Shown here piece after piece: positions 16,362 through 24,532 of a stretch of DNA of 64,000 nucleotides. The stretch lies in NCBI GenBank assembly GCA_046329195.1, contig JAXLVB010000002.1, positions 2,108,001 through 2,172,000 on the forward strand, in the 5' to 3' direction. Within the stretch, counting starts at the first letter, position 1. Each line of letters opens with the position of its first letter. Below the pieces are notes generated by a model. That model saw only the letters and a list, made by a program, of their open reading frames with translations, was not told the DNA's origin and did no database searches. Position numbers and translations under genes: made by a program. This DNA is from JAXLVB01 sp046329195. GTDB taxonomy: Bacteria; Bacteroidota; Bacteroidia; Cytophagales; Spirosomataceae.

Positions 16362-17606
16362 TTATTTCTCCAAAATCACCCAACGATTCAGGCTATTGTG
16401 GGGCATGTCAATCACCACTTTATAAAACGACGACGGTAACTTGCTGACATCAACACTTGCTTTTTGGTCGCTGACAGGCACTTTTTTCAAGAGTTGATAC
16501 TTGTCGGGTTGCCCTGTTTCAAACTGGTTGGTAGTAGCTACCCAAATAGAAGCCATGCCGGTGGGGTCAAGGGCTGTCCAGCTGAGTTCGATGTTACCGT
16601 TTTGGAAACGAGCTTGGGGCAAAATTCCCGATACCTTGCCCGTGAGCGATACGCCATCTAGCTCAAAACGCTGCTCACGAAAAATAGTAACACCCAAAAA
16701 CGAAGCGATAGAAGGCATAATATCAACCACAGCTGGTACTTGATTCCGAAAATAGGCGTTCAACTGCTTGGCATTGGTCACAATCCATGTAGCCCGCTCT
16801 CGGTCCGACTGCCCACCATGATTCATTCCCTTGACAGCATCACGACCGTGATCAGTGGTGATGTAAATGACCCAGTCTTCGTTATAATGCTGCTGACGAT
16901 ACTGAATAGCCTGCCAGACACGACCTACCTGCTTGTCCATCAGCTCAATGGCTGCATAAAACTGTGGACTATCACCAAATTTATGACCCATGTCGTCGGT
17001 AAATTCCAGATAGACCCACGTCAAGTCAGGAGCTTGGTCACGGATGCTGGCCGCCGCTGCTTTGCTAACCACTTCGTCAATATTCCGAATGTAGGCACTT
17101 TGCTTATCATGAGGATATTGTAGGGTGTCTAACTCCAAACCGTCGAGGTGAAAATCGGTTTTGAAGTAATTGGTTTGGGATAAGTTTTCGCCCAAGAGTT
17201 TGGTACGGTTGTCGAGCCATGTCGAGAAAATCGCTGTTTTCTTTTGGGGAAATTGCTCTTTAAAAAATCGAAAAATAGTCCAATAGTGGTAATTGGGAGC
17301 CTTGATGTCGTTGCCCCAGACGTTGTGTTTGTTCACCCACGTACCTGTCAGCAAACTATTGTAGCCCACCGCCGAAATGGTTGGGGTTTGAGAGTAACTT
17401 TTGCGTTCGCCTCCCACATAGGCATGAGCGTGGCCCCCTACCTGCGCAATAGAGTCCAAATGCGGTTTGCTCACCTTTTCCAGCGCATCCGACGAAATCC
17501 CATCTACAATGATAAAAACCGCCTTTTTGGCTTTCTGAGCCGAAACCGTAGCAACTGTAGCCGCCAATAGTCCTACCAACCCTATTTTTTTCAGAAGCAA
17601 ACGCAT
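16362..17606 (-). CDS. secreted alkaline-phosphatase-superfamily phosphodiesterase
   Basis: The start is set at the ATG at 17606, which gives a signal peptide (MRLLLKKIGLVGLLAA, cleavage after VSA); the 30 upstream codons are discarded. Metal and nucleophile elements of the type I phosphodiesterase/nucleotide pyrophosphatase family are visible: VFIIVDGISSDAL (first metal Asp), a QTPTISAVGYNSLLTG segment with the catalytic Thr, and YITTDHGRDAVKGMNHGG (Asp-His and His ligands). The C-terminal 100 residues form a beta domain ending in NRWVILEK. It probably cleaves phosphodiesters in the periplasm. It converges with the helicase gene, six bases apart. Confidence 0.88.
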   Translation of the reverse strand: MRLLLKKIGLVGLLAATVATVSAQKAKKAVFIIVDGISSDALEKVSKPHLDSIAQVGGHAHAYVGGERKSYSQTPTISAVGYNSLLTGTWVNKHNVWGNDIKAPNYHYWTIFRFFKEQFPQKKTAIFSTWLDNRTKLLGENLSQTNYFKTDFHLDGLELDTLQYPHDKQSAYIRNIDEVVSKAAAASIRDQAPDLTWVYLEFTDDMGHKFGDSPQFYAAIELMDKQVGRVWQAIQYRQQHYNEDWVIYITTDHGRDAVKGMNHGGQSDRERATWIVTNAKQLNAYFRNQVPAVVDIMPSIASFLGVTIFREQRFELDGVSLTGKVSGILPQARFQNGNIELSWTALDPTGMASIWVATTNQFETGQPDKYQLLKKVPVSDQKASVDVSKLPSSFYKVVIDMPHNSLNRWVILEK

Positions 17607-17628
17607 GAATAAAGTGCTTTTTTGCGAA

Positions 17629-17636
17629 CAAAGATA
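17629..17636 (-). promoter_or_regulatory. candidate -7 element for the phosphodiesterase gene
   Basis: On the minus strand TATCTTTG fits TAnnTTTG and lies 22 bases before the ATG at 17606. No TTG box at -33 was found. Confidence 0.35.
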
Positions 17637-17795
17637 CTCAAACCTACCTGCTGCGATGTAAAGTTTGTGTGAAATGTGTTTAGGAACGATGTTCAAGGCA
17701 AATAATAAGCGGAGATAAAATGATAGTCAAACAAAAAATCAATAATTTTAGTACCCAAACCGCAAGTATCAACGACAGGTTGCATCTAAACAGAT

Positions 17796-18386
17796 GTGAA
17801 CCGGCCAGCACCTCTATTTTTGGAAGAGAACCACCTCATTCGCCAATTGCAAAAGGCAGACGAAACTGCTTTTCGATACTTTGTTGCCTCGTATCAATCG
17901 AAGGTGTATAACACCATTATTTCGATTGTACAAGAAACCAACGAAGCCGAAGACCTCACACAAGAGGTGTTTATTGAGGTGTATGAGTCAGTTCATCAAT
18001 TTAGGGGTGATGCCAAACTATCAACTTGGGTGTATCGAATTGCCACACAAAAAGCGGTAGAATCGTTACGAAAACGAAAAACACAAAAACGGTTTGCTTT
18101 TTTAAGTAGCCTTTTCGGAAAAGAAGACCAGTATCAAGTAAGCGATTTTGTGCATCCAGGAGTTGCATTAGAAAATCAAGAACGAGCCAAAATATTGTTT
18201 AAACACATCGGTCAATTAGCCGACAATCAAAAGGTTGCCTTTACGTTGTGCCATGTAGAAGGACTGAGTTACCAAGAAATCGCCGAGGTGATGCAAGTGT
18301 CGCTGAGTGCTGTGGAGTCACTGATTCACCGAGCCAAACAAAACCTCAGAAAATCACTAAAATCATACTATTCACTAACCGATTGA
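17796..18386 (+). CDS. RNA polymerase ECF-type sigma factor
   Basis: The frame starts with GTG at 17796 (an ATG two bases earlier is out of frame). The 196-residue protein contains sigma region 2 (EAEDLTQEVFIEVYESVHQF, then KLSTWVYRIATQKAVE) and region 4 (GLSYQEIAEVMQVSLSAVES, then RAKQNLRKSL), separated by a short linker. It would direct RNA polymerase to a dedicated promoter set. The next gene starts five bases after its stop and encodes a small single-span membrane protein that may be its anti-sigma factor. The following envelope-stress and metal-type genes are likely part of the same transcript. Confidence 0.92.
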   Translation: MNRPAPLFLEENHLIRQLQKADETAFRYFVASYQSKVYNTIISIVQETNEAEDLTQEVFIEVYESVHQFRGDAKLSTWVYRIATQKAVESLRKRKTQKRFAFLSSLFGKEDQYQVSDFVHPGVALENQERAKILFKHIGQLADNQKVAFTLCHVEGLSYQEIAEVMQVSLSAVESLIHRAKQNLRKSLKSYYSLTD

Positions 18387-18390
18387 TACC

Positions 18391-18714
18391 ATGACAGAAC
18401 CTCGAAATATTGAGTACGAGATAGACCAGACCCTCCAGTCGCTTGATGGCATAAAGCGAGCGGAGCCACGTCCGTTTTTCTATACTCGCCTGAATGCCCG
18501 CATGGAGCAGCGTTTGATCACTGCTCCCAAACGAAGTTGGTTGCTCAGGCCCTCAGTGGTGTTTTCGGCCTTGGCCGTGGTTATTTTGCTAAATGTAGTA
18601 ACTATCTTGACTGCTACCAAATCAAAAGCATACAGCCAGACCAACCAAGACCCAACTGAGAACTTTGCCGAAGCTTATGGCTTGGATAGCTACGGCGCTA
18701 TGTTTTCTAAATAA
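18391..18714 (+). CDS. small single-pass membrane protein, putative anti-sigma factor
   Basis: The 107-residue protein has a charged N-terminal cytoplasmic part (about 50 residues, with PRPFFYTRLNARME), one membrane helix (about residues 55-72, VVFSALAVVILLNVVTIL) and a short polar tail. It lacks a recognisable zinc anti-sigma motif (HxxxCxxC). Position directly between the sigma factor and a Spy/CpxP-like sensor, with 4- to 8-base gaps, suggests that it holds the sigma factor at the membrane. That role is inferred from context. Confidence 0.7.
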   Translation: MTEPRNIEYEIDQTLQSLDGIKRAEPRPFFYTRLNARMEQRLITAPKRSWLLRPSVVFSALAVVILLNVVTILTATKSKAYSQTNQDPTENFAEAYGLDSYGAMFSK

Positions 18715-18722
18715 TTGATACA

Positions 18723-19265
18723 ATGGACGACAAAAATAAATTCAGGTTACTTTGGATAGCCATTGTGGCGCTGTTGGTGCTGAACTTGTCGGTACTGATA
18801 TGGGTTTGGCTCCAACCCAACCGTCCAGAGCGGCAAGGGGAGCCTCCACTGGTGTTTCTGGCACGAAAACTCAACTTTACAGAACAACAGTTTAACCAAA
18901 CTGACCAATTAGGGAAAGCACATTTTGAGCGAGTTCGCCAAGTTCGAGACAGTGTTCGGCTGTTGAAAGACCAGTATTTCGACCAATTATCAAACCCCGC
19001 AATTACTCAGGCTGAGTTGACGCAAATGAGCGAGCAAATTGCTCATAAAATGGCCGAGATTGATGTGCTCACTTTCAGACACTTTCAGAAGGTTCGTACC
19101 CTGCTGACCCCAGCTCAACAACAACAGTTTGACGAACTCATCAACGAGGCGCTACATCGGCAGCAAGGCCCTCAAGGTCCACCTCCCGGCGAGCATGGCG
19201 GCCCGCCTCCGCACGACGGAGTAGGTCCACCTCCTATGAATGATGGCCCACCCCCTCGCCAATAA
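18723..19265 (+). CDS. periplasmic heavy-metal sensor of the Spy/CpxP type
   Basis: The 180-residue protein has an N-terminal membrane anchor (about residues 9-30) and a long helical domain (LNFTEQQFNQTDQLGKAHF, then VRTLLTPAQQQQFDELINEA) with the two LTxxQxxxF-like repeats of the Spy/CpxP/CnrX fold. The last 30 residues are Pro/Gly-rich with several His (HGGPPPHDG), a possible metal-binding tail. Such proteins sense metals or misfolded proteins in the periplasm and report to a sigma/anti-sigma pair, and that pair lies directly upstream. Confidence 0.75.
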   Translation: MDDKNKFRLLWIAIVALLVLNLSVLIWVWLQPNRPERQGEPPLVFLARKLNFTEQQFNQTDQLGKAHFERVRQVRDSVRLLKDQYFDQLSNPAITQAELTQMSEQIAHKMAEIDVLTFRHFQKVRTLLTPAQQQQFDELINEALHRQQGPQGPPPGEHGGPPPHDGVGPPPMNDGPPPRQ

Positions 19266-19482
19266 AAAAAGTAGAATTGACCGCAAGTTTTAGTTAAAAA
19301 CGACATCTAATCAAACAAAATCCCCCAATTAGCTATTGCCTATGCACAAAATCTACTGGTGACGTGACAAGTCTGTGATTGATACCAACCTTGGCACCAG
19401 CCGATTTCTCAATCTAGTCAGCATAGTGATTTCTGAAAAATGCTGATTACGAATCATCTAACAAAAAACAGGTAAGCTAATC

Positions 19483-20091
19483 ATGAAAAAAAGATGGACA
19501 GGAGCCGTATGGTTGCTCCAGTTATGGATGGCTCTTAGTAGCCAGAGTAGTACAGCTATGGGGATAATTTGGCAAGACGGACGCCCCAAACTCAAACCGA
19601 TTGAGGTATCAGCGTTGCCTAAAAGTGTCTTGACGTATGTAAAAGGGCATTTTGGCGGCGCAGAGGTAAAGCGAGCAGAACAAGATGAGGCAGGTAATTA
19701 CCACGTGGGTATTTTTTACAAAAACGAACCTAAGGGCTTATTGTTCAACAATAAAGGGGAGTTTAAACAACAGATGGAAAGACCCCAAGGGCCACCTCCC
19801 CCGCCGCCAAGTGGCGGCCCAGATGGTGGACTTCGCCCTCCAGGTATGCCCGGCATGGCAGCTGTGGCCGTCAAAGATTTGCCAAAGTCGGTTACTGCCT
19901 ATGTATCGAATCAATACAAAGGTGCCTCGATTGAACGAGCTGATAAAGCGCCCGATGGAAACCTGATTGTGATTATCTTGTCTAACAAACAACCGAAGCA
20001 TTTGCTCTTTGATACAAAAGGGAATTTTAAAGAAGAGCTGAGACCTCACGAACGCCCTCATGAACGTCCTGCTGGCCCACCTAAAGAGTAA
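19483..20091 (+). CDS. secreted protein with two PepSY-like domains
   Basis: The 202-residue protein has a signal peptide (residues 1-25) and two similar modules. The first opens LPKSVLTYVKGHFGGAEVKR and ends FNNKGEFKQQ; the second opens LPKSVTAYVSNQYKGASIER and ends FDTKGNFKEE. This is the PepSY-like (beta-lactamase-inhibitor-like) pattern. A linker of about 30 residues is almost pure Pro/Gly (PPPPPPSGGPDGG). Its role is unknown, but such modules are often found with metal or envelope stress genes. A 217-base gap precedes it, which may hold a second promoter. Confidence 0.75.
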   Translation: MKKRWTGAVWLLQLWMALSSQSSTAMGIIWQDGRPKLKPIEVSALPKSVLTYVKGHFGGAEVKRAEQDEAGNYHVGIFYKNEPKGLLFNNKGEFKQQMERPQGPPPPPPSGGPDGGLRPPGMPGMAAVAVKDLPKSVTAYVSNQYKGASIERADKAPDGNLIVIILSNKQPKHLLFDTKGNFKEELRPHERPHERPAGPPKE

Positions 20092-20120
20092 GACCCTCCA
20101 ACTATAAACCACTAAAGAAC

Positions 20121-20873
20121 ATGAAAATCAATCGAATGATTAAACCTTTTTTGGGAAGCTTGTTGGTATTGGGTGTACTAATGGCTTGCCAGACCAACTC
20201 TGAAGTCTCTCCTACAACCACCACCACCGACTTACCCTCGGTGTTCAAGAAGTTTAACAGCACGGTGCAAATTTCATTAGATGGCAACTATGTTGTGATT
20301 AAATCCGATGGTATTCCAGACCATAAAAGCCCCTATTTTGGCAAAACAGATGCTCGATACGAGGCATATAATGGGACTAATACCAAGTTTCAGATTAATC
20401 CCAATTCGATTCAAACCCAAAGTCTGACGTTCAGAATCCCCCTCAACCCAACCAAAGCAGCCAGCAGTTCGGCCACGCCCTTGGGTCCTATTGGAGTTGC
20501 CTTAAATGGCGTGCCGTTTTTTAATCAATATGCTGGACCCAACCAACCCTTAACCAACGAAATCAATTCGTTTGACCAATATGGAGGGCACCCTCAGCAA
20601 ACGGGTCAATACCACTACCATGTAGAGCCCTTGTATTTGACCAAAACCAAAGGTACATCAGTGCTGTTAGGCTTTTTGTTGGATGGATTTCCTGTGTATG
20701 GCCCCACCGAAAACGGTAAACTCGTAGCGAACAGCGACTTAGACGCTTATCACGGGCATTTTCATGCTACCGAAGATTATCCCAACGGGATTTATCATTA
20801 CCACATTACAGCACAAGACCCCTACATCAACGGCAGTGGGTTTTATGGTACGGCTGGCACTGTATCAAAGTAA
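20121..20873 (+). CDS. YHYH-domain lipoprotein
   Basis: The 250-residue precursor ends its signal with the lipobox LMAC (residues about 19-22). The family takes its name from the repeated motif, seen here twice as GQYHYHVEP and GIYHYHITA, together with GFLLDGFPVYGP and DLDAYHGHFHATEDYPN. The many His residues are suited to binding metal ions, and YHYH proteins are often found beside SCO or copper genes. An SCO gene lies two genes downstream. The biochemical role of the family is not established. Confidence 0.85.
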   Translation: MKINRMIKPFLGSLLVLGVLMACQTNSEVSPTTTTTDLPSVFKKFNSTVQISLDGNYVVIKSDGIPDHKSPYFGKTDARYEAYNGTNTKFQINPNSIQTQSLTFRIPLNPTKAASSSATPLGPIGVALNGVPFFNQYAGPNQPLTNEINSFDQYGGHPQQTGQYHYHVEPLYLTKTKGTSVLLGFLLDGFPVYGPTENGKLVANSDLDAYHGHFHATEDYPNGIYHYHITAQDPYINGSGFYGTAGTVSK

Positions 20874-20878
20874 CCAAG

Positions 20879-21478
20879 ATGAAACGCTGGAAGTATTTTT
20901 GGATGCTTGTCCCTATGGTATTGGGGGGAATTATTTGGGCAGCTCAGTCTCACAAATCTGTACCTACCCTTGAAATAGAAGCAAATTCCACCCATTTAAC
21001 CTTTGACCAAGGCTTGCTTTATTATCAAGGCCAACGATACTCTGGCTATGTGGTTGAGCATGACCAGCAGGGGCATTTAGTAGCCCGTGCTGGTTATCTC
21101 AACGGCAATGCCGAAGGCGAGTCGCTACGGTGGTACGCCAATGGTCGTATAGCCGAACATCGGTTATATCGAGAAAACCGAAAAACAGGTACGCATGAGG
21201 GCTGGTGGGAAAATGGTCAACAACGCTTTGTATATGAGTTTGACGCCGACAAGCCTGTCGGAACGCACCGAGAATGGTACGCCAATGGGCAACTGTTTAC
21301 GCTGATGGAATACAACGCCGACGGTCAGCCCGAAGGCAGGCAGCAACTGTGGTTTGACAATGGCAAAATCAAGGCCAACTATGTAGTAAAAGCAGGTCGG
21401 CGGTTTGGATTGTTAGGCTCTAAAGGCTGCATGGGTAAAAATGAAGTAGAGGGAACACCGCTGGCCACTAAGCAGTAA
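20879..21478 (+). CDS. exported MORN-variant repeat protein (YwqK-like)
   Basis: The 199-residue protein starts with a hydrophobic segment (residues 5-23) and then has four or five MORN_2 type repeats, such as GESLRWYANGRIAEHRLY, GTHEGWWENGQQRFVYEF, GTHREWYANGQLFTLMEY and GRQQLWFDNGKIKANYVV. Databases often label such proteins antitoxin YwqK, but here there is no toxin beside it; the repeat more likely serves as a scaffold at the cell envelope. It is six bases from the YHYH gene and six from the SCO gene, so it belongs to the same transcript. Confidence 0.78.
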   Translation: MKRWKYFWMLVPMVLGGIIWAAQSHKSVPTLEIEANSTHLTFDQGLLYYQGQRYSGYVVEHDQQGHLVARAGYLNGNAEGESLRWYANGRIAEHRLYRENRKTGTHEGWWENGQQRFVYEFDADKPVGTHREWYANGQLFTLMEYNADGQPEGRQQLWFDNGKIKANYVVKAGRRFGLLGSKGCMGKNEVEGTPLATKQ

Positions 21479-21483
21479 ACGTT

Positions 21484-22116
21484 ATGAAAAAATCATTGTT
21501 TCTTCTCATTGCTGTAGCCTTACTACTGGCGTGTAGCTCGGCGGACGAGCAACACTTACCTTATTACCATACAGCCGATTTTACGCCGATTTGGCTGAAA
21601 TCAACGGCTTCGTTAGATACACTTCATCAAATCGAGGCTTTTCGGTTTTGGAATCAACAAGGTAAGGTCGTAACGGAACAGACTTTTAAAGGTAAGATTC
21701 ACGTAGCTAATTTTTTCTTTACCATTTGCCCTGGCCTATGCCCTCGTCTAACCAAAAGTATGGAAGAACTACAGACTGCCTTCCAAAATGACCCGAACGT
21801 ATTATTAGCCTCCTACAGCGTGACGCCTGAGCGAGACAGCGTGTCGGTATTGCGGGCCTATGCATCTCGTCATGGGGTAAGGACCAACAAATGGCATTTG
21901 TTAACAGGAGACAAAACACAGATTTACCAAACTGCCCGAAAATCATATTTTGCTGACGAAAACCTCGGTACTAAGCTGGACGAAAACAATTTTCTACATA
22001 CCGAAAACTTCATTTTGGTTGACCAGCACCTCCACATCCGAGGTATTTACAACGGCACCCTCGCCCTTGACATCAAGCAATTGATAGAAGACATCAAAGT
22101 GCTGGAGAGGGAGTAA
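21484..22116 (+). CDS. SCO1/SenC-family copper-binding thioredoxin-fold lipoprotein
   Basis: The 210-residue precursor has a lipobox LLLAC. The thioredoxin-like domain carries the copper motif FTICPGLCPRL (CxxxC) and the partner His in NFLHTENFILVDQ, as needed for Cu(I)/Cu(II) binding. TPERDSVSVLRAYASRHGV is the usual SCO central segment. SCO proteins deliver copper to the CuA site of cytochrome oxidase or act as thiol reductants. No oxidase gene is in the window. It is the last gene of the plus-strand run and converges with the minus-strand cytochrome cluster, two bases apart. Confidence 0.9.
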   Translation: MKKSLFLLIAVALLLACSSADEQHLPYYHTADFTPIWLKSTASLDTLHQIEAFRFWNQQGKVVTEQTFKGKIHVANFFFTICPGLCPRLTKSMEELQTAFQNDPNVLLASYSVTPERDSVSVLRAYASRHGVRTNKWHLLTGDKTQIYQTARKSYFADENLGTKLDENNFLHTENFILVDQHLHIRGIYNGTLALDIKQLIEDIKVLERE

Positions 22117-22118
22117 AA

Positions 22119-22889
22119 TCAATGATACTTTGCATCCTCAATCAAAATGTCATAGGTGTAGCCGGCCCCAAAGTCTTTATTCAAAACTACTTTTCCTTCT
22201 AAGGCAATAATAGCACCAAGTGGGATGTTTTCGTTGGTAGTGATGGTAATTTCACACGTTTTGCCATCTTTTTTAGTGCCATCTTGAAGATGTATCCAAT
22301 TTTTACCCATAATTCCATAATTGGCTTTGATACATTTCCCATAAATAACTACCAATTTTCCAACATACTTTTCTTTGTTTTTGAGCAGTACATCCAATTT
22401 GATAGCATCTTTGACGGTTTCGGTTAATGGTTTATTCAACGGAGTTGCGTCTGTTGCGGCAGTTGGTGCTTGTGACATGTTTCCACCAGGATGGGCAGCA
22501 GCATCAATGATTTCAGATACCAAATAGATTTTATCAAAGGTTCGTTTATGCTCTTGGCTTTCAAAGTTGGTTTTTAATAACCCGCCTCTATACAAATACG
22601 TGTTGCCTACTTTAGCGTCAAACTTGACAGTAGCAATCCAATACGTGTCATTATTTTCTTTTACTTTCACGTAAGTGTACCTTTCTGCTTGCAAAACTTC
22701 TAGGGCTGTTACTTGGTGAGCATCGGCAGGTGCAGCAATAGCTGGTTTTGAATTTGGATTAGCTTGGCCAGTTGTAGTAGTAGTTGAATCACTGGGAACT
22801 GAATCTTCTACTATTACTTTGGGTTTAGATCCACATGCAAGAAGTAAAACAGTGGAGATGAGAAGGATTGAAATATGGAGTGGTTTCAT
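22119..22889 (-). CDS. lipoprotein with OB-fold, NrfJ-like, at the end of the cytochrome cluster
   Basis: The 256-residue precursor has the lipobox LLLAC. Residues about 60-125 (RYTYVKVKENNDTYWIATVK, then RTFDKIYLVSEI) and 155-256 (GKLVVIYGKCIKANYGIMGK, then NWIHLQDG and FGAGYTYDILIEDA) each resemble half-domains of a family found beside multiheme cytochromes, sometimes called NrfJ-related. The C-terminal part looks like an OB fold. It may help cytochrome assembly or contact. It sits 22 bases after the beta-barrel gene. The family name is from memory of the pattern; the link with multiheme cytochromes is supported by the neighbours. Confidence 0.6.
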   Translation of the reverse strand: MKPLHISILLISTVLLLACGSKPKVIVEDSVPSDSTTTTTGQANPNSKPAIAAPADAHQVTALEVLQAERYTYVKVKENNDTYWIATVKFDAKVGNTYLYRGGLLKTNFESQEHKRTFDKIYLVSEIIDAAAHPGGNMSQAPTAATDATPLNKPLTETVKDAIKLDVLLKNKEKYVGKLVVIYGKCIKANYGIMGKNWIHLQDGTKKDGKTCEITITTNENIPLGAIIALEGKVVLNKDFGAGYTYDILIEDAKYH

Positions 22890-22911
22890 GTTGGTATCAA
22901 GTGTGTGTTGC

Positions 22912-24528
22912 TTACTTAGTTTTACTCTTAAATCGTTGTGAAATAGTTACGAAATAGCGGTTGTATGATGCGTTGGGCTCAAAAGTTCCTTCATAAGATA
23001 ACATAACGGAAGGGCGTTTTCTACCGTAAAAATTTAGCGATGCACCTACAATATTTTGTTGCAAATTTGGCTGATTTTCATTAAAAAATAAATAACTGAC
23101 CTTCCGAAAACTCAATTCAGTAGAAACCGTACTTTTGAATAAATCTTTGTTAAGCCTTACCCCATAAATATCGCCATAGAAATAGTAAGTATCCATTCTA
23201 TTGAGGTTAAAATTGAGGTATGAACCGTTGCCCAAAACTTGAGCAATAGTAAAATTGGCTACGTAGTTTTTAGTAGGCTCAGGACGGCTTTCTTGATAAC
23301 GGTAAAAGGCCGATAAGTTTATAGTCATAAACTTAGTCAAATTGTGATTTATCTGAAGCCGAACTCCTTGTCTGGTTTCTTGATTGATAAGTTGTTCCAA
23401 AAAAGTTTTATATGTTTCGTAATAAATGACATTTCTACGATTATCGTAAGATACTGTGAAATTCAACTGCCTAAATGGTCGATATCGCAACGATATGTAA
23501 GTGCTGGTAAGATTAATTTTGTTGGTAATAACTCCATTTATATTCTGAAAAAGGTCTAATTCTAATGAGTAGAATAAACTTACATTTTTCAAGAGGGTAT
23601 TAGAATGTTGAAGGTATAAAAATCTACGGTCGGTGTTTCCACTGTTTCTTTGTTCGGCAAAAGCGAAGCTCGATTGCATTTGTCCAATATTATTGTTGAT
23701 TTCATGTGCTGCAAAACCACCGTACTGCAGCAAAGAAGCATTAAAGCCGTAATCATTATAGTCGGGGGCAAAACCACCGAAAGCACCAAAGACAAAATGT
23801 TTGTACCTATGCTCAACCTGAAGTCCGTCAATCGCTCCCATATTAGCCATACGATTATTGTTTTTTCGACCAAAGGCAATGGTAGTATTGGGGGTTGCGT
23901 CATAAGATAAAGCAAATGAATACACCTTGAAATCGTCAGCAAAAGTGTTTGTTGTAGTTTGTGCACCAAATCTTGGCCGATAATTAATATAATTTTCAAA
24001 AGAAAACTTGCTTCCATGAATATTATTGATGGTAAAACTCATCGAGGTTCGTAACTGATTGAAACTATTTTGAACACCATCTAAACTTCCAAATGCCGAC
24101 ATATACACTCGGCCATCAAACGTTTGTTTTCGCTTGAGACTATCTGAGGTTGTTGCCGTATTCGGTATCCCAGTTGTGGGCGGGGCAACAACAGGAAGCT
24201 CTTTTTTCTCGACCAATTTAGCAGGATTAACTGCCATCTTGAAAACAAAACGAACGAGTGTATTTATCGTTATGGTTTCGTTTGAAATATTTTTAGCCAC
24301 ACAGGAAGTGGAAGAAATGGCGTTAACTAAAAGCACTTTTTTCCAAGCCCCCTGTAAAAATACCTCCAACGTATCATTTGATTTAAGATTTGTCGTAGTT
24401 GAAAATTTGATATAAACGTTTTCAATATTTATATACGACACCCTTCCTTCTAAAACTTGTTTTTCTTGAGCCTTAGTTGAAAGCGCCACCAAAAAGAGCA
24501 ACAATATGTAAAATAGCCTTTTGGACAT
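22912..24528 (-). CDS. outer-membrane beta-barrel protein downstream of the multiheme cytochromes
   Basis: The start is set at the ATG at 24528, giving a signal peptide (SKRLFYILLLFLVALSTKAQ). After about 100 residues with an SH3-like beta pattern (VLEGRVSYINIENVYIKFST) and a Pro/Thr linker, the rest is alternating aromatic and polar strands (FKVYSFALSYD, HFVFGAFGGF, QLNFTVSYDNRR, YFVTISQRF). This is the signature of a transmembrane barrel. The final strand ends in Phe and a short basic tail. The gene starts five bases after the giant cytochrome gene, so it should be co-expressed. By analogy with porin-cytochrome conduits it might hold a cytochrome in the outer membrane. That is an inference. 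Confidence 0.75.
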   Translation of the reverse strand: MSKRLFYILLLFLVALSTKAQEKQVLEGRVSYINIENVYIKFSTTTNLKSNDTLEVFLQGAWKKVLLVNAISSTSCVAKNISNETITINTLVRFVFKMAVNPAKLVEKKELPVVAPPTTGIPNTATTSDSLKRKQTFDGRVYMSAFGSLDGVQNSFNQLRTSMSFTINNIHGSKFSFENYINYRPRFGAQTTTNTFADDFKVYSFALSYDATPNTTIAFGRKNNNRMANMGAIDGLQVEHRYKHFVFGAFGGFAPDYNDYGFNASLLQYGGFAAHEINNNIGQMQSSFAFAEQRNSGNTDRRFLYLQHSNTLLKNVSLFYSLELDLFQNINGVITNKINLTSTYISLRYRPFRQLNFTVSYDNRRNVIYYETYKTFLEQLINQETRQGVRLQINHNLTKFMTINLSAFYRYQESRPEPTKNYVANFTIAQVLGNGSYLNFNLNRMDTYYFYGDIYGVRLNKDLFKSTVSTELSFRKVSYLFFNENQPNLQQNIVGASLNFYGRKRPSVMLSYEGTFEPNASYNRYFVTISQRFKSKTK

Positions 24529-24532
24529 GTTT

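Noticed and set aside
20879..21478. MORN-type protein as antitoxin of a toxin-antitoxin pair
   Set aside because: The YwqK antitoxin label is not supported: there is no toxin gene next to it, and the protein has an export signal.
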